Source: Desmodesmus armatus
Taxonomy: Eukaryota; Chlorophyta; Chlorophyceae; Sphaeropleales; Scenedesmaceae
Direction of reading: 5' to 3'
Assembly (NCBI GenBank): GCA_007449985.2
Contig: VIIQ02000667.1
Coordinates: forward strand, 1 to 64,000
DNA length: 64,000 nucleotides
The position numbers and the translations under genes are program-made. The notes beneath the pieces are model-generated. The model ran no database searches. It saw nothing but the letters and a program-made list of their open reading frames with translations, and was not told the DNA's origin. Below are positions 47,763-58,042 of this stretch, one piece after another; position 1 is the first letter of the stretch; every line of letters begins with the position of its first letter.

Positions 47763-48765
47763 ATGGCACCAAGCATGGAGCGTCTTCCTATGGCTCCTTC
47801 CGAGTCCTTTGAGCTTGGAGATGATATGCGGCAGACGTGAGCTCAGGCCGGTCCCTCTGTTCCGTTGCCAGCTGCTGTGCAAGTGCTGCTGCTGACTCAG
47901 AACCCTTCTGTGTGCTGCCTCTGCAGATGGCGTTCACACTGGCTGGCATTCTGCGGCAAGTGTACCCCTACCGACATTATCAGCTGCTGCACAGCCTACT
48001 GTGCTCCATGCGTGGCGTACGGGTGAGCATCTGCAGCAGCGATCAGCAGAAAGTGCAACTCAGCTTCATGCAACAGACAGGATTGCAGCTACAGGTTTTG
48101 CTGATCGCTCAAGCAACACACATCTAATGCCTCACACAGGTTGTTCTGCCTTACACTGATATACTCGACTGCCTGCTGTCCTGCTGCTGTTCCATCCCAG
48201 GTGGACAACATCCAGGGTGTTCCGCACCTCCTTCTGGAAGGAAGTCGGCAAGTTCCTGCTGATTTTCGGCATCGTTGGCCTCCTGAACATCGCCTTTGCG
48301 ATCGCACAGGTCGCCACCTGCCCGCTTCCACCCGATTCAACAGCAGCAGGCCCTGCAGTTCCCGTAGCAGCACCCACACGGGCCTGCTTCATCATCAGCA
48401 TCATTAGCCAGTTTGGAAGCTACCTCAGCATCGGCTGCGCCATCGCATGGGCCGTCCACATTGGCGGGCCCCGCAGGACACAGCTGCGCAAGCTCCTTGG
48501 CATTGCAGACCGTGGTGCTGGGGGCGACTGCTGCACCTGCTGCTACAGCGGTGCTGACAAGGGCTCTGCCAGCGACTGCTGCCTGCACTACTGGTGCCTG
48601 TGCTGTGCGCTGGCGCAGGAGATGCGCACAGTGATGCACCTGCAGTCGCTGAACAAGCTGCCAGAGGGGCCCCCTGAGGGTTATGAGCCCCTGATTACCC
48701 AGGCACCTGCTTTTGATGCTGGGATGACTAGGGTGAAGGGTGTGCCTGTGGACAGCCTGGTGTGA
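47763..48765 (+). CDS. PLAC8-family cysteine-rich membrane protein
   Basis: Exons 47763-47836 (ATG; MAPSMERLPMAPSESFELG), 47927-48022 and 48201-48765 (TGA) join in phase to give 244 residues. The middle exon, read in the correct frame, carries FCGKCTPTDIISCCTAYCAPC. The last exon has DCCLHYWCLCCALAQEMRTV. Together these are the two PLAC8 cysteine motifs. Between them are two hydrophobic spans (LLIFGIVGLLNIAFAIA and an Ile/Ser/Gly span ending in AWAV) that look membrane-embedded. PLAC8 proteins sit in cellular membranes; plant members affect organ size and resistance to or transport of divalent metals such as Cd and Zn. A metal link would echo the metallothionein array, but nothing in the sequence proves it. 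Confidence 0.82.
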
Positions 48766-49376
48766 GGGTGTGCATGTGCGTTGTTATGTGCTGCCTGCAT
48801 GTGCGCTTCCTAAGAGGCGTTTCAGGGATTTCCTGTGGAGCAACCTGGTCCCTCCCGATCGTTGTGCATACCCGTATGTGCTGTCGAATGTGCTGTCGCG
48901 TGTGCTGTCAAGTATGGCATACCGCCTGCTTTGTGCAAGCGTGTTGAAGTGCTTGTCATGCGTACAGTACCAGCTTATATAGGCAATGTTGTTGATGTTT
49001 GGAGGGTTAGGTCAGATGCATGGGTTTTTGGGTCCCAGCCCTTTGATTGATGTTTCTCTCACGCATGGCATGTTGTGAGCACCATCCAGGTGTTTGTTTC
49101 AGTGCTGGATTGGGTCCGCAGGTCGTGTTTGTGTGGCCATCATGCCATGCCCCAGCAAAGGGATCTTGAGCTGGGGTCGTGCTCTGCGTCACAACAGTTT
49201 TATGGGTTCAACACTGGCTGGCAGCGTTGGTCAACGCGAGTCAGGTGTACAGCTGTGCCTTGTTGAGTGGTCACACCAGCTTCTGCCGTGCCTCAGGAAT
49301 TTTCCTCAGTGTCGGCGGGCTGAAGCCTTGCCTTGCTGCATTTTTCGCGGGGCTGATGGTGTCTAGCGGTGTTTTT

Positions 49377-49464
49377 GTCTGTCAAGGGGCAAACATTGCA
49401 TCAATTCAGATGGCCATGTTGTCTGTCAAGGGGCAAACATTGCATCAATTCAGATGGCCATGTT
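49377..49464. repeat. Perfect 44-base tandem duplication
   Basis: The segment starting GTCTGTCAAGGGGCAAACAT occurs at 49377-49420 and again immediately at 49421-49464. No mismatch was noticed, so it is recent. Confidence 0.9.
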
Positions 49465-49867
49465 GGAAGGTGCCCAATTGATTTGACTGCATGTTGAAGT
49501 GTTGGTATGGCTGTGCTAGCCTTGCGATATGCTTGGTGTGTCTGAGCGCTCGAATGGCAGGGCGTTTATGTTTGGCAGGGGGGTGTTTGTATGGCAGGGC
49601 GAGCCATGTACTATCGCCATCAGCTGGGCTGGTTCGGTGTCCTACGTCAATGCTAGGCCTGCTACAGCCCGCTACCAGTACCACAGCCCTATGCTACTCT
49701 GTCACGTCACGCGCATCTCATGCACACGTCACAAACACACGTTTTCAGCAGCAGCTGTGGCTGCACTCAAAGAGTCTGCCACATTCAGGGGCTTGGCTCT
49801 TAATGTTCCAGTGGGCTGCAAAGTGTATTATGGTATGCTGCAATGGCCCCTGCAGCCGCTGAATGAA

Positions 49868-51343
49868 CATCGTCGGAATTTTGACCGCTCTTTTGAAAGA
49901 GCGTTTTCGGTCTGTCGAAAGAGGCTATTCCGGCATCGAAGACCATATAGCCCCCTCTTTCAGGAGTCGCGTGCTGGAAGAGGCCGGAAGACCCCCTCTT
50001 CCGGAACGGCGATTCGGGGGGGTCTTCCGGGAGAGGGCGGGTCTGCTGGAAGAGGGCGTGTGGAAGGCCTAGAATAAGCCGTTTCAGAATAGAGGTGGGG
50101 GGTTCTTCTCGCACGGCTCTTCTCGCAGACCGGGAATAGCAATGTCGGAATAAGGGGTTCTTCCCGCACGCTTGTGTCAAAATTGCCGGCAGTGCTATCT
50201 CAACAGGGCAGCTTCTGCTGTTTCAGTGCAGAGATCTTCTGTTGTTGCTGCTGCTGCTTAGGCTTTAACCAATGCAGCTGCCACCTTGCCTGTCAGGCCA
50301 CTGGCTGAGCTAGGGGACAGCAGCAGCAGGTGCATGGTAGCTTGCGTTGAAGCATGCTGGGTAGGTGGACGCTTGAGTGCTTGCAGGCACAGACAGCAGC
50401 AAGTACAGCCAGGGCAGCAGCGACAAGTGCCAGGCACAGAGAGTAGCAGCTGCAGCCAGTGCAGCAGCAACCTGGTGTGCTACCAACGTTGGTGACTGGA
50501 AGGTCGCTCCTGCTCCCTGTAAAGAGTACATGGGCAACCCCTGAGGCTCAGCAGCTGCAGACATCAGACAGTAGCCCATCACTGCAGCAGCATGTGCTTC
50601 TGAGAAGGGCAAAAGCACTTGCAGAACCTGTTGAGTAGTCACGCAGGCGAGACACATGCGGTGGTGCTATGTATAGCACTTCGGTGGATGCAGTAGACGT
50701 GTCAGTGTGGTGCTGTTCAGGGCATCTGCAGATGCTGATCACTTCAGTATCACAGCAATAGGACCAGTTCTTGGCCATACCTGCCTACAGGTACAGAGAA
50801 GCAAGTTGTCAGCAGCTGCCCGCTGCTGTTGTTGCCTTGGCAAGGCAGCAAGCTGCAGCACTAGCCCAAACGCAGGCCAGAGCTTGCTGCTTGCCAAGCA
50901 AAGCAGCTGAACGAGTGGGGAGCTGTTGTTTCCGAAGGGTTGAGCTGCTGTACGTGCACAGCTTCACCCAGTCAACGTGTCAGCAGACTGGTCAATTGAG
51001 AGCCACCGTCCGACGAGTAGCAGCTGTTTGAAGCAAACGTGAACATTGAACAAAGCAATCCAAGCAGCTTGCTGCTGTTAACCGACGTCGTTATCGCCTT
51101 TGTGTTGAAACCGCGCTTTTGAGAGAGGGGGTTCTTCTGGCACACGTCTGGCAGGCTATTTCAGAAGACCACGCTATTTCAGAGTACGGTCGACCCTCTT
51201 CCAGAACGACCCTGCCTTCTGACATCCCTCTTCCCGCACACCCCCCTTCCGACACGGCTCTTCCAACAGGCCGGAAGAGGCCTCCGGAAGAGGGGTTATT
51301 CTCGTACGGCTCTTTCAAAACCTCGGCCAACTTTCCGACGATG
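49868..51343. mobile_element. Foldback-like element with long degenerate inverted arms
   Basis: The left end at 49868 reads CATCGTCGGAA followed by CTTTTGAAAGAGC. The right end at 51343, read inverted, starts CATCGTCGGAA and continues to TTTTGAAAGAGC. Both arms (about 49868-50190 and 51113-51343) are filled with GGAAGAGG/CCTCTTCC, TTCAGAA and GGTTCTTCT-GCAC words in both orientations, unlike the flanks. The 0.9-kb centre has no recognisable transposase. No target-site duplication was found. This pattern fits a foldback or non-autonomous transposon. Confidence 0.55.
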
Positions 51344-53124
51344 CCAGGCTGCGCACTGTATAGCATGCCTGCGGTCGGGGTCCTGCGTGGACCGCGTTTG
51401 GGTACCTTTTTTTGTTCTGGTATCTGCGTGTTGCTGTCTGCGCCATCCCTGTGTACGTACATATTGGCATGTCAAGCAATGGGTGCCAAGTCCTTGATTC
51501 CTACCCCACCCTGTGATGCATCGTTGCATATGCTGCCACTTCAATCCCAGTGTGCTGTTGTGTTTGTGCGCTGTACACAACATGTGCGTGTGCTGTATTT
51601 GTTGCTCATCATAGTTGTGAAGGTTATAGCTGTATAGTCATGTATGTGATCAGCAGTGCAGGGTGCCCCTTCATGAACAGTGCAGAGGACAGCTAGCATG
51701 ACAGCGCTGTCATGCATGACATGCCAATGCCAGTGGTTCAGTTGGCAACTGAAGTGATTGAGGCGCAACATGTCGCATCATGTCTGGCAGAGGTTGCTTT
51801 CCGGTGGAGTCTGCAAGTTGTCGTTTGTGGTGTATTGGAAGCGCTATTGGTGGACCTTCAGGTGTGCATAGTGGCTGTTTGAAGTTTCACATGGCACTGT
51901 CGTTCAAAGTTGCAATGCGCATGTGTTGCTGCCGCATGTGGGTTGTGCTAGTGCAAACAAATGTTGCAGATGAGAGGTCCTGCGCTGGGACCTGCCGTTG
52001 CAGTGCACAGGGCTCCTTTTGTGTAACCAACTTGTTGAAGTCACACACACTGGGATTAGCACCTGTCTGTTGAGTCATCATGCAGCCTTTGAGACATGCG
52101 CCTCAAATATGCCATCACGCCCATGGCAGACCATCACCACACACCAACCCGACACCATCTGCCTTGTGCCACATGCACTGCCCTGGTTTGAAATCAGTGT
52201 CAGCACAGCAGCAAGCAGATGCCTCACCATACAGCACAGAGATGAGCTGCTGTCCTACAGTGCAGCCCAAATGTGTCAACTTGTGGCATCAACTTTGCAA
52301 TGCAGTGAGTGGTGCGCAGTGTCAATTTGGGCTGACACTGTCTGTCTACCTAGCAGGCCACCGCAAAAAGCAGCAAACCAGCCAACTGCAGCAAAGTACT
52401 CTGCATGCTGTCCCTGCCGGTAGTGGTGCACGCCCAAGTGTAGAACCTATTGTATGTGGTGGCTCAATGGCTGCCATGCGTTGCTGGGCAAGCCAGCAGT
52501 AGCAGCATTGCCAACACGCATCGACACCATATATGTATGGTGCACAATATGCACCCGCGCACCCCTCAGCAACTTCAGCGACACTGGCCTCATACATAAG
52601 CAAAGCCCACACTATCAACATAGCCGCTATGTTGCTCGCCATAATGACTGGGGAGGAAAGATATTGGGCTAGCTATGCCTGTCTAACAGCCTCGCGTGGC
52701 AATGAAGTACCTGATATGCTGAACTCCAGCTGAAAAGTGTCCTGGTCAGTAGCCCATGGGTAGAAGCAAAGCCTGTTGTGCCTACAAGCCTACACTAACT
52801 TATGCCATTAGGCTGGCAGGGCAGCCAGCACACACAACATGCAGTGATGACATCCTGCATGGAAAAAAAATGTGAGCCAACAAAACTGGCCTACACACAA
52901 GCACAGTAAGCGAGGTACCTAACTGCTCCTGCCTACTGCTGCTTGAACAATGCGCTTGAGCGAACAGGCTTGGCCTCCTGCATGTGGATCTTTGGCCTAA
53001 ACCAAATCTGCTGATCAAGCAGTGGGCGGCGCAGCTGCACCCATCGAGGTAGCCACCAAAATCAATCATTCAGCGTCAACAGCAGGCACTGCATGGGAAC
53101 CCGTGCTTGTGTTGTGCACCAACA

Positions 53125-53240
53125 TACAAAAGCTCAGCACGCCTTGACGTCATGTCGACGTACATGTCACACGCCTGCCATGCCATATGCCGTGACATAG
53201 CTCAGCACGCCTTGACGTACATGTCGCACACGCTCTCCGC
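53125..53240 (-). repeat. Duplicated kinesin 3' coding end
   Basis: GCTCAGCACGCCTTGACGT followed by the ACATGTC-CAC sequence occurs at about 53129-53176 and again at 53200-53240, the latter being the last codons of the kinesin. A decayed copy of the stop-proximal sequence therefore sits in the 3' UTR. Confidence 0.7.
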
Positions 53241-56200
53241 CCGACCCGGGACTGGTGCCCCCTTCTGAGGCGTGCCAGCTGCAGCAGCGCCAACACCCAG
53301 CGTCAAGCCAGAGTCAGCAATGACCTGCCTCAGCTGGCTGTTCTCCGTCTGTAGCTGAGACACGAGGTCTTTCAGGTATGCCAGCTCTTCTGTGGGGCTC
53401 ATGACGCTGCGGTGGAGGCTGTTCTTGATGGCCATGGCTCTGCTGGCGTAGCGCAGGGTGCTGAGCGTGTGGTCGCGGTTGATGTCGGACGGGCTGATGC
53501 CTGGGTGGGCAGGCGGCAGGGGTGGCGGTAAAGGGGATTTACATTGGTACATGCTGCGGTATTTGTGTGGTTAAAAACACCCACACCTACATGCGCTAGA
53601 CTGCAGTCAGCTGATTTTAGTTGGCACATGGCCTTTTTCGCTTGTGCATATATGTGCATACCACCCAGGGTATGCTGAGCTGAGCAGTGCCATCACACCA
53701 AGGACAGTGCCAGCACTTTACGCAGTGCACGTCTGCAGACCAACAGCACAGCAGCAGTTCCGTCCTGCCTCTGTACTGCCAGAGGACATGTGCAATGTCT
53801 GACCCAGGACACCCATTGGTGGGTCACTGCTCTCATGCGCTGGCCTGCACCTAAGCCCTAACCCTAAACCCTACTCACATGCTATGAAGAGCGTCTCGCT
53901 GTTGCCCCCCAGGGAGTCCTGCAGCAGCCGTGTCAGCTTGCTGTTGCGGTAGGGGATGTGCTTGCGTGCCGCTCCCTCTGTCAGTGCGTTGATCACGTTG
54001 CCCAGCTCCAGTAGCCCCTTGTTGATGGACACACCCTCCACAAAGCGCTGGCCTGCAGGTCAAAGCAGAACAGGGTGTGCACACCTGTTGTCATGCATGT
54101 GGATGCGGTGCGACTGTGCCCAAGGCTCTTTTTGATCAGCTGCTTCACTAGACTCCTCCCTGGCTGTCCTCGTTCTGCAAAGTCAGTCAGGCTACAGGTG
54201 TAACTTTGATTTGATTTAAGTTGAAGTCACACCCTCCCTCTGTCCCTCTCCCTCCCCTCCCCTTACAGCAGAAGTGTGTGGTAGTCATGCCGCATGGTGA
54301 TACGTGCGCGCCGAGGCACCCACTCAGACAGCTGCCTTCCGTGACTGCTCCCTGGCTGTCTACTTGCTGCAAGTCACAGTCCTCCCTCCCTCCCTCCCTC
54401 CCCCGCCCCCCTTTCTTCTTGCTGCACGTCACACGCTCCATCCATCCCTCCCCTAGCTCCCATGTGCCTGCACACCTGTGGAGCCTGTCTCCTTTGCCCC
54501 TGCTACATCCACCAAGGTGCAGCTTTGGAGGTGCAGCTTTGGAGGCAGCGCAGCTCACCCCCTTGTTGCTGCACCCTAGGGTAGGCCTACCCTACATGCC
54601 ATGCCTGGTCACGCTGCCCCCTTCCCTCATTCGCTCCCGTCCTCCCTCCCTCCCTCTTTCCCCCCTCCCTCCCTCCCTCCCTCTCTCCCTACCAGCTTTG
54701 CCCTCCCTACAGACTCTCATTCACCACCCCTTCCTTTGTGCAACTGTTTACACAAACACACACCATACCCACTCCCAAAAACATTGTCCTCCCACCCACC
54801 TGTGGTTCCTGTCTCCTTTGCCCGCTCGCTGCCCGCTAAGTCCACAAGGTGTAGCTTTGAGGCAAGGCAGCGCAGCTCCTGGGGGAGGGTGCGGGCTGTG
54901 GCTGCATGCGCCCGCTGCTGCAGTGTGATTGTCAGGATAGCATGGCTGCGGCTGCTTTGCTGGTTCAACCTACATGTGCAGATAACAGCACACAGCTTGT
55001 TGGGAGGCCAGAGCGGCAATTGCCGCTCTTGCAAGAGCGGGTCTTGATGGCAAGCTGGGCCGTGTATGGGTTACTGTTGAATGGGTTCTGCATCTGCAAG
55101 CCTCCCAGGGCATGTGCGCTGGGCTCGGCATTGGCCAATGTAAATCCACCTGCAGCTGTCAAAGGCACACTGCTGCTTCAAGTGCCACTTTACGGTGCCA
55201 GTAAGTCCAATGTATTGCAAGCACATGTGTCATGGGTGCCTAGCAGAAACCCTAGCTTAGTCGTACTCACTTGTGTGACGCAGTTGCTCGCAAGGCGCTG
55301 CCCTTCTGAAGGAGTGCCACCAAGTCAGCAGCAGTCTGCAACACCACCTCCGTCACCCCATCCATGACGATCTGCCCCTCCGCATTCTCATACAGCACGA
55401 TGCTGCCACCGCCACTGCCGCCGTTAGAAAAGCTGGAGTCCGCACCATCGCCAACACTTGCGCTGGTGATGCGGCCTGCTGCTAGGGGGCCCAGAGACGA
55501 CCCGAAACCGTATTCAGAGTTCGAGGCTGTGAGTCGACGAGGACTGATGCCGCCGCTGCTGCTGCCGTTGCTGCTGCCGCCCCCGTATACTGCACGCGCA
55601 GCGACCAAGTTGCCGCTGCTGCCGCTGGGTGTGAGGGACGCGGGCGCTAACAAGTCTAATATGACCTCGTTGTATATCTCAACGTAAGACACCTGCGCAA
55701 GCGGCAGCAGCACGTGCATGCGAGTGCTGTCACATGGCGGCAAGGTGCTGCGGCGGGAAGCAAGGGGCTGTCTGCTTCCGACACTGCCAAGCGCAACAAT
55801 TCCAGCAGCATGAGTGTTGTGGTCCGTGTTGTTTGGTGAGTAACATGCGGCCTGGCGCAGGCGTCAGCTGCTCTTCAATCCAGCAGCACACCCCCTGTCA
55901 GTAGTCAGTGCAACCTGCTCTCCCATCCTGCAGCACACCCCCTGTCAGCATGCTCGATCGTTGCTGCACACCACGTCACTGCTGATGCCTGTATTACCTT
56001 CATCTGTACATCATACAGTGCCCGTGCTCCAGCCACATACTCCAGCAGCTGCCCACACGCTTGCGGCAGCACTGCTGCACTGTTGACGCTGCTGCCCTGC
56101 TGGAGGCTTGCCGCACCGCCCATCTGGTATGTCTTCCCGCTCCCTGCAGCATCATGTTGGTGCAGCAGCGGTCAACAGCCGCATGTTACCTCACTCCGTT

Positions 56201-56703
56201 CACCTCAAGTGGCCGGCCGGCACAGGCACCATAAATCTTAGCAGCATAGTTTGGTGTTGATTCTTGCTGAGTGCAGTGCTCCTGCAGGGATCTCCTTGCA
56301 TCAAAGATGCAGCGCTGCAGCGTGGGGCTGTACAGGAGGCTGCTTCAGCTGCTGCTTTGCATACCACCCACATACCCATGCAGTCTGCACCAGCGCATGC
56401 ACACCTGTCTGTCCGTATGCCAGTATGCAGCCATTGTAGCCTTGACAGAAGCGCTCCACCACTGGCTGCACCATGTCTCTGTACATCTGCTGACCCACTG
56501 ACGCATTCACAGCATGGTACCTGCAGGATGGCACAGCACACAGCAGCGCTGCTTGGTGCAACTGACGCGTTGCTCTTTGCTGTCGTCCTGCATGGTGTGG
56601 CTGCTGCTGATGACAACAGTCACTGCCTGCTGACAAATCAACCTCCAGGGGGCTGTACAACTGTGATACTGCTACTGCTGTTGTTGCTCCTACTGCTGCT
56701 GCC

Positions 56704-56753
<50 letters not shown>

Positions 56754-58042
56754 GATTCAGAGATCTCAGCAGCTTCTGTGGTGTGAGCCACCTTGGCATG
56801 CGTCCGGTGTAACTGCTCCTTTCTTGGTGGAGGTGCTGTGCCATGTGATACAGCTACTTCAGCACTACCCTGCTGTTGCAGCATGCAATGGGTTGTGCTT
56901 GTGCAGTTGATGCGCATGCCCCTTGCCCTGCTGCCCCTATGTCTGCACAATGCTCAACGTGTCTATGCACCCATGCCGATGCCAAGTCAACAGGGGGCAG
57001 CGACTGCTGGATGCGCAGCTGCGACCTACACTTTGTCATATACAAAGTCCGCCCCTCCATCGCTCCCTCCTGCCACTGTCTTCTGTGTCAGTGGGGGCAG
57101 CACAACCTGCATCATATTTGCGCGGCAGCAACGTTGTTTGGGGGTGGAAGTGACTGTTATATATGGATTCTGTCGCCACTGGGCGGCACTCTCTGCCAGC
57201 AGCCTTTACTGAGGGCTTGAACGTACAAGCGACTGCTCAAGTTGGAGGGAGCTGCCCTGTGCCTTGCAACCAAGTGGCACAGTCCTGTTGACTGCCTGGG
57301 GGACAGGCTTAGCAGCTGAGTGCTGCTGCTTATGATGGTGGGTCGTCTGGAGCCACCGTTGTATGCATACAGGCTGCTGCTGTGACCTTTGGGTCAGCAG
57401 TGCTGGGGTTGACAACAGCAGCCAGACCCACCACCCATTCAAGGAGTGGTGCTTCATGCTTTGACACCAAATACCGAGTAGCATGCTTGCTGAACCTCAT
57501 CAGCATTGCCCTCACCTTGTCGGGTGGGTACACCACCACGCTGCTGCTGCCTCCTTTCTGCTGCTCGAAGGGCAGCAAAGGCCTGACCATGACTGCAACC
57601 TTGACCGAGGAAGGTGTGGGCAGAGACACACTGGCGTCTGCCTCTGCTGCAGCTGCTTCTGCTGCTGCATTGTGTCCCTATTGCAGGGGTGTGGTGATGC
57701 AGACACAAGAACAGCAAGTTAGGGTTGTGAAGCTGCTGCATCATGGTCTATCTTCAGGTCTGCTGTCTGCAACTCTACTGTCGACTCGGGCTGCACGTAG
57801 CTGGAGCTCAGCCATGCTGACCATCAGGTTTATAAGGCCTTTTTAAGAAAATATTAATGATACGTTGCTCTCTGACGCCGTGAGGAGCAGGTACTGCGTT
57901 GTGCTGTCGTGGGCTGTACAGCAGCAGCAGCACTCACCCCGAGTTGATGTAATACAGATGATGCGTCTGATGCTCTATGATGACCGTGTTCTGTCACCTC
58001 GTCATGCACAGCTACTGCATCTTTGGAGCAGCAGCCTCCCAT
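53202..58042 (-). CDS. Compact kinesin motor protein, kinesin-4-like, possible lipidated N terminus
   Basis: Exons (minus): 57938-58042, 57516-57677, 57030-57106, 56405-56520, 55998-56143, 55271-55692, 54800-54969, 53879-54052 and 53202-53500. All phases fit, giving 556 residues. Motor motifs: [12 protein letters not shown], the P-loop [12 protein letters not shown] (about 150-161), [13 protein letters not shown], switch [11 protein letters not shown] (about 345-354), switch [14 protein letters not shown] (about 386-397), [19 protein letters not shown] and [17 protein letters not shown] short neck coil follows ([20 protein letters not shown]) and the protein ends about 45 residues later. The ATP and switch residues are intact, so a working microtubule motor is likely. 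An 82-residue Ser/Gly insertion (about 218-299) splits the motor after LDLL. Exon 1 begins [10 protein letters not shown], a myristoylation/palmitoylation-type start. It is inferred from phase alone; the other exons are firm. The lack of a long stalk is unusual for kinesin-4. Confidence 0.85.
53849..53873. repeat. Short telomere-like CCCTAAA motif in kinesin intron
   Basis: CCCTAACCCTAAACCCTA next to the donor of the exon ending at 53879. Similar TTTAGGG motifs are at about 791-808, 929-943, 22686-22701 and 23440-23453, all within introns. Confidence 0.7.
54376..54712. repeat. Pyrimidine-rich (CTCC)n tract in kinesin intron
   Basis: Long runs of CCTCCCTCCCTC at about 54376-54410 and 54633-54695. 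The complementary strand is purine-rich. This explains the long Pro/Ser/Leu-rich ORFs on the plus strand here. Confidence 0.85.
54471..54560 (-). repeat. Decayed duplicate of the kinesin switch II exon
   Basis: Inside the intron between the switch II exon (54800-54969) and the next exon, the minus strand reads [13 protein letters not shown] followed by a GT. This is the switch II segment with Ser-Glu-Arg missing, after a doubled GCTTTGGAGGTGCA-type stretch. The flanking GAGCTGCGCTGCC also matches. It is an exon-duplication remnant. Confidence 0.65.
56698..56753. repeat. (CTG)n microsatellite in kinesin intron
   Basis: About 17 CTG units in the intron between the exons ending at 57030 and starting at 56520 (minus strand). 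In the gene's own strand it is (CAG)n. Confidence 0.9.

Larger units (their letters stand above)
48766..53201. other. Long gene-poor region
   Basis: About 4.4 kb after the PLAC8 gene with no exon I can support. It holds a 44-base tandem repeat, triple TGTGCTGTC words near 48880-48910, a foldback-like element and scattered ORFs of under 145 codons without motifs. Confidence 0.5.

Noticed and set aside
48141..48407. Plus-strand ORF in the other frame of the PLAC8 last exon
   Set aside because: The phased PLAC8 model with both Cys motifs explains this region.
54221..55047. Long Pro/Leu/Ser-rich plus-strand ORFs
   Set aside because: They are a by-product of the CTCC tract in a kinesin intron and overlap conserved kinesin exons on the other strand.
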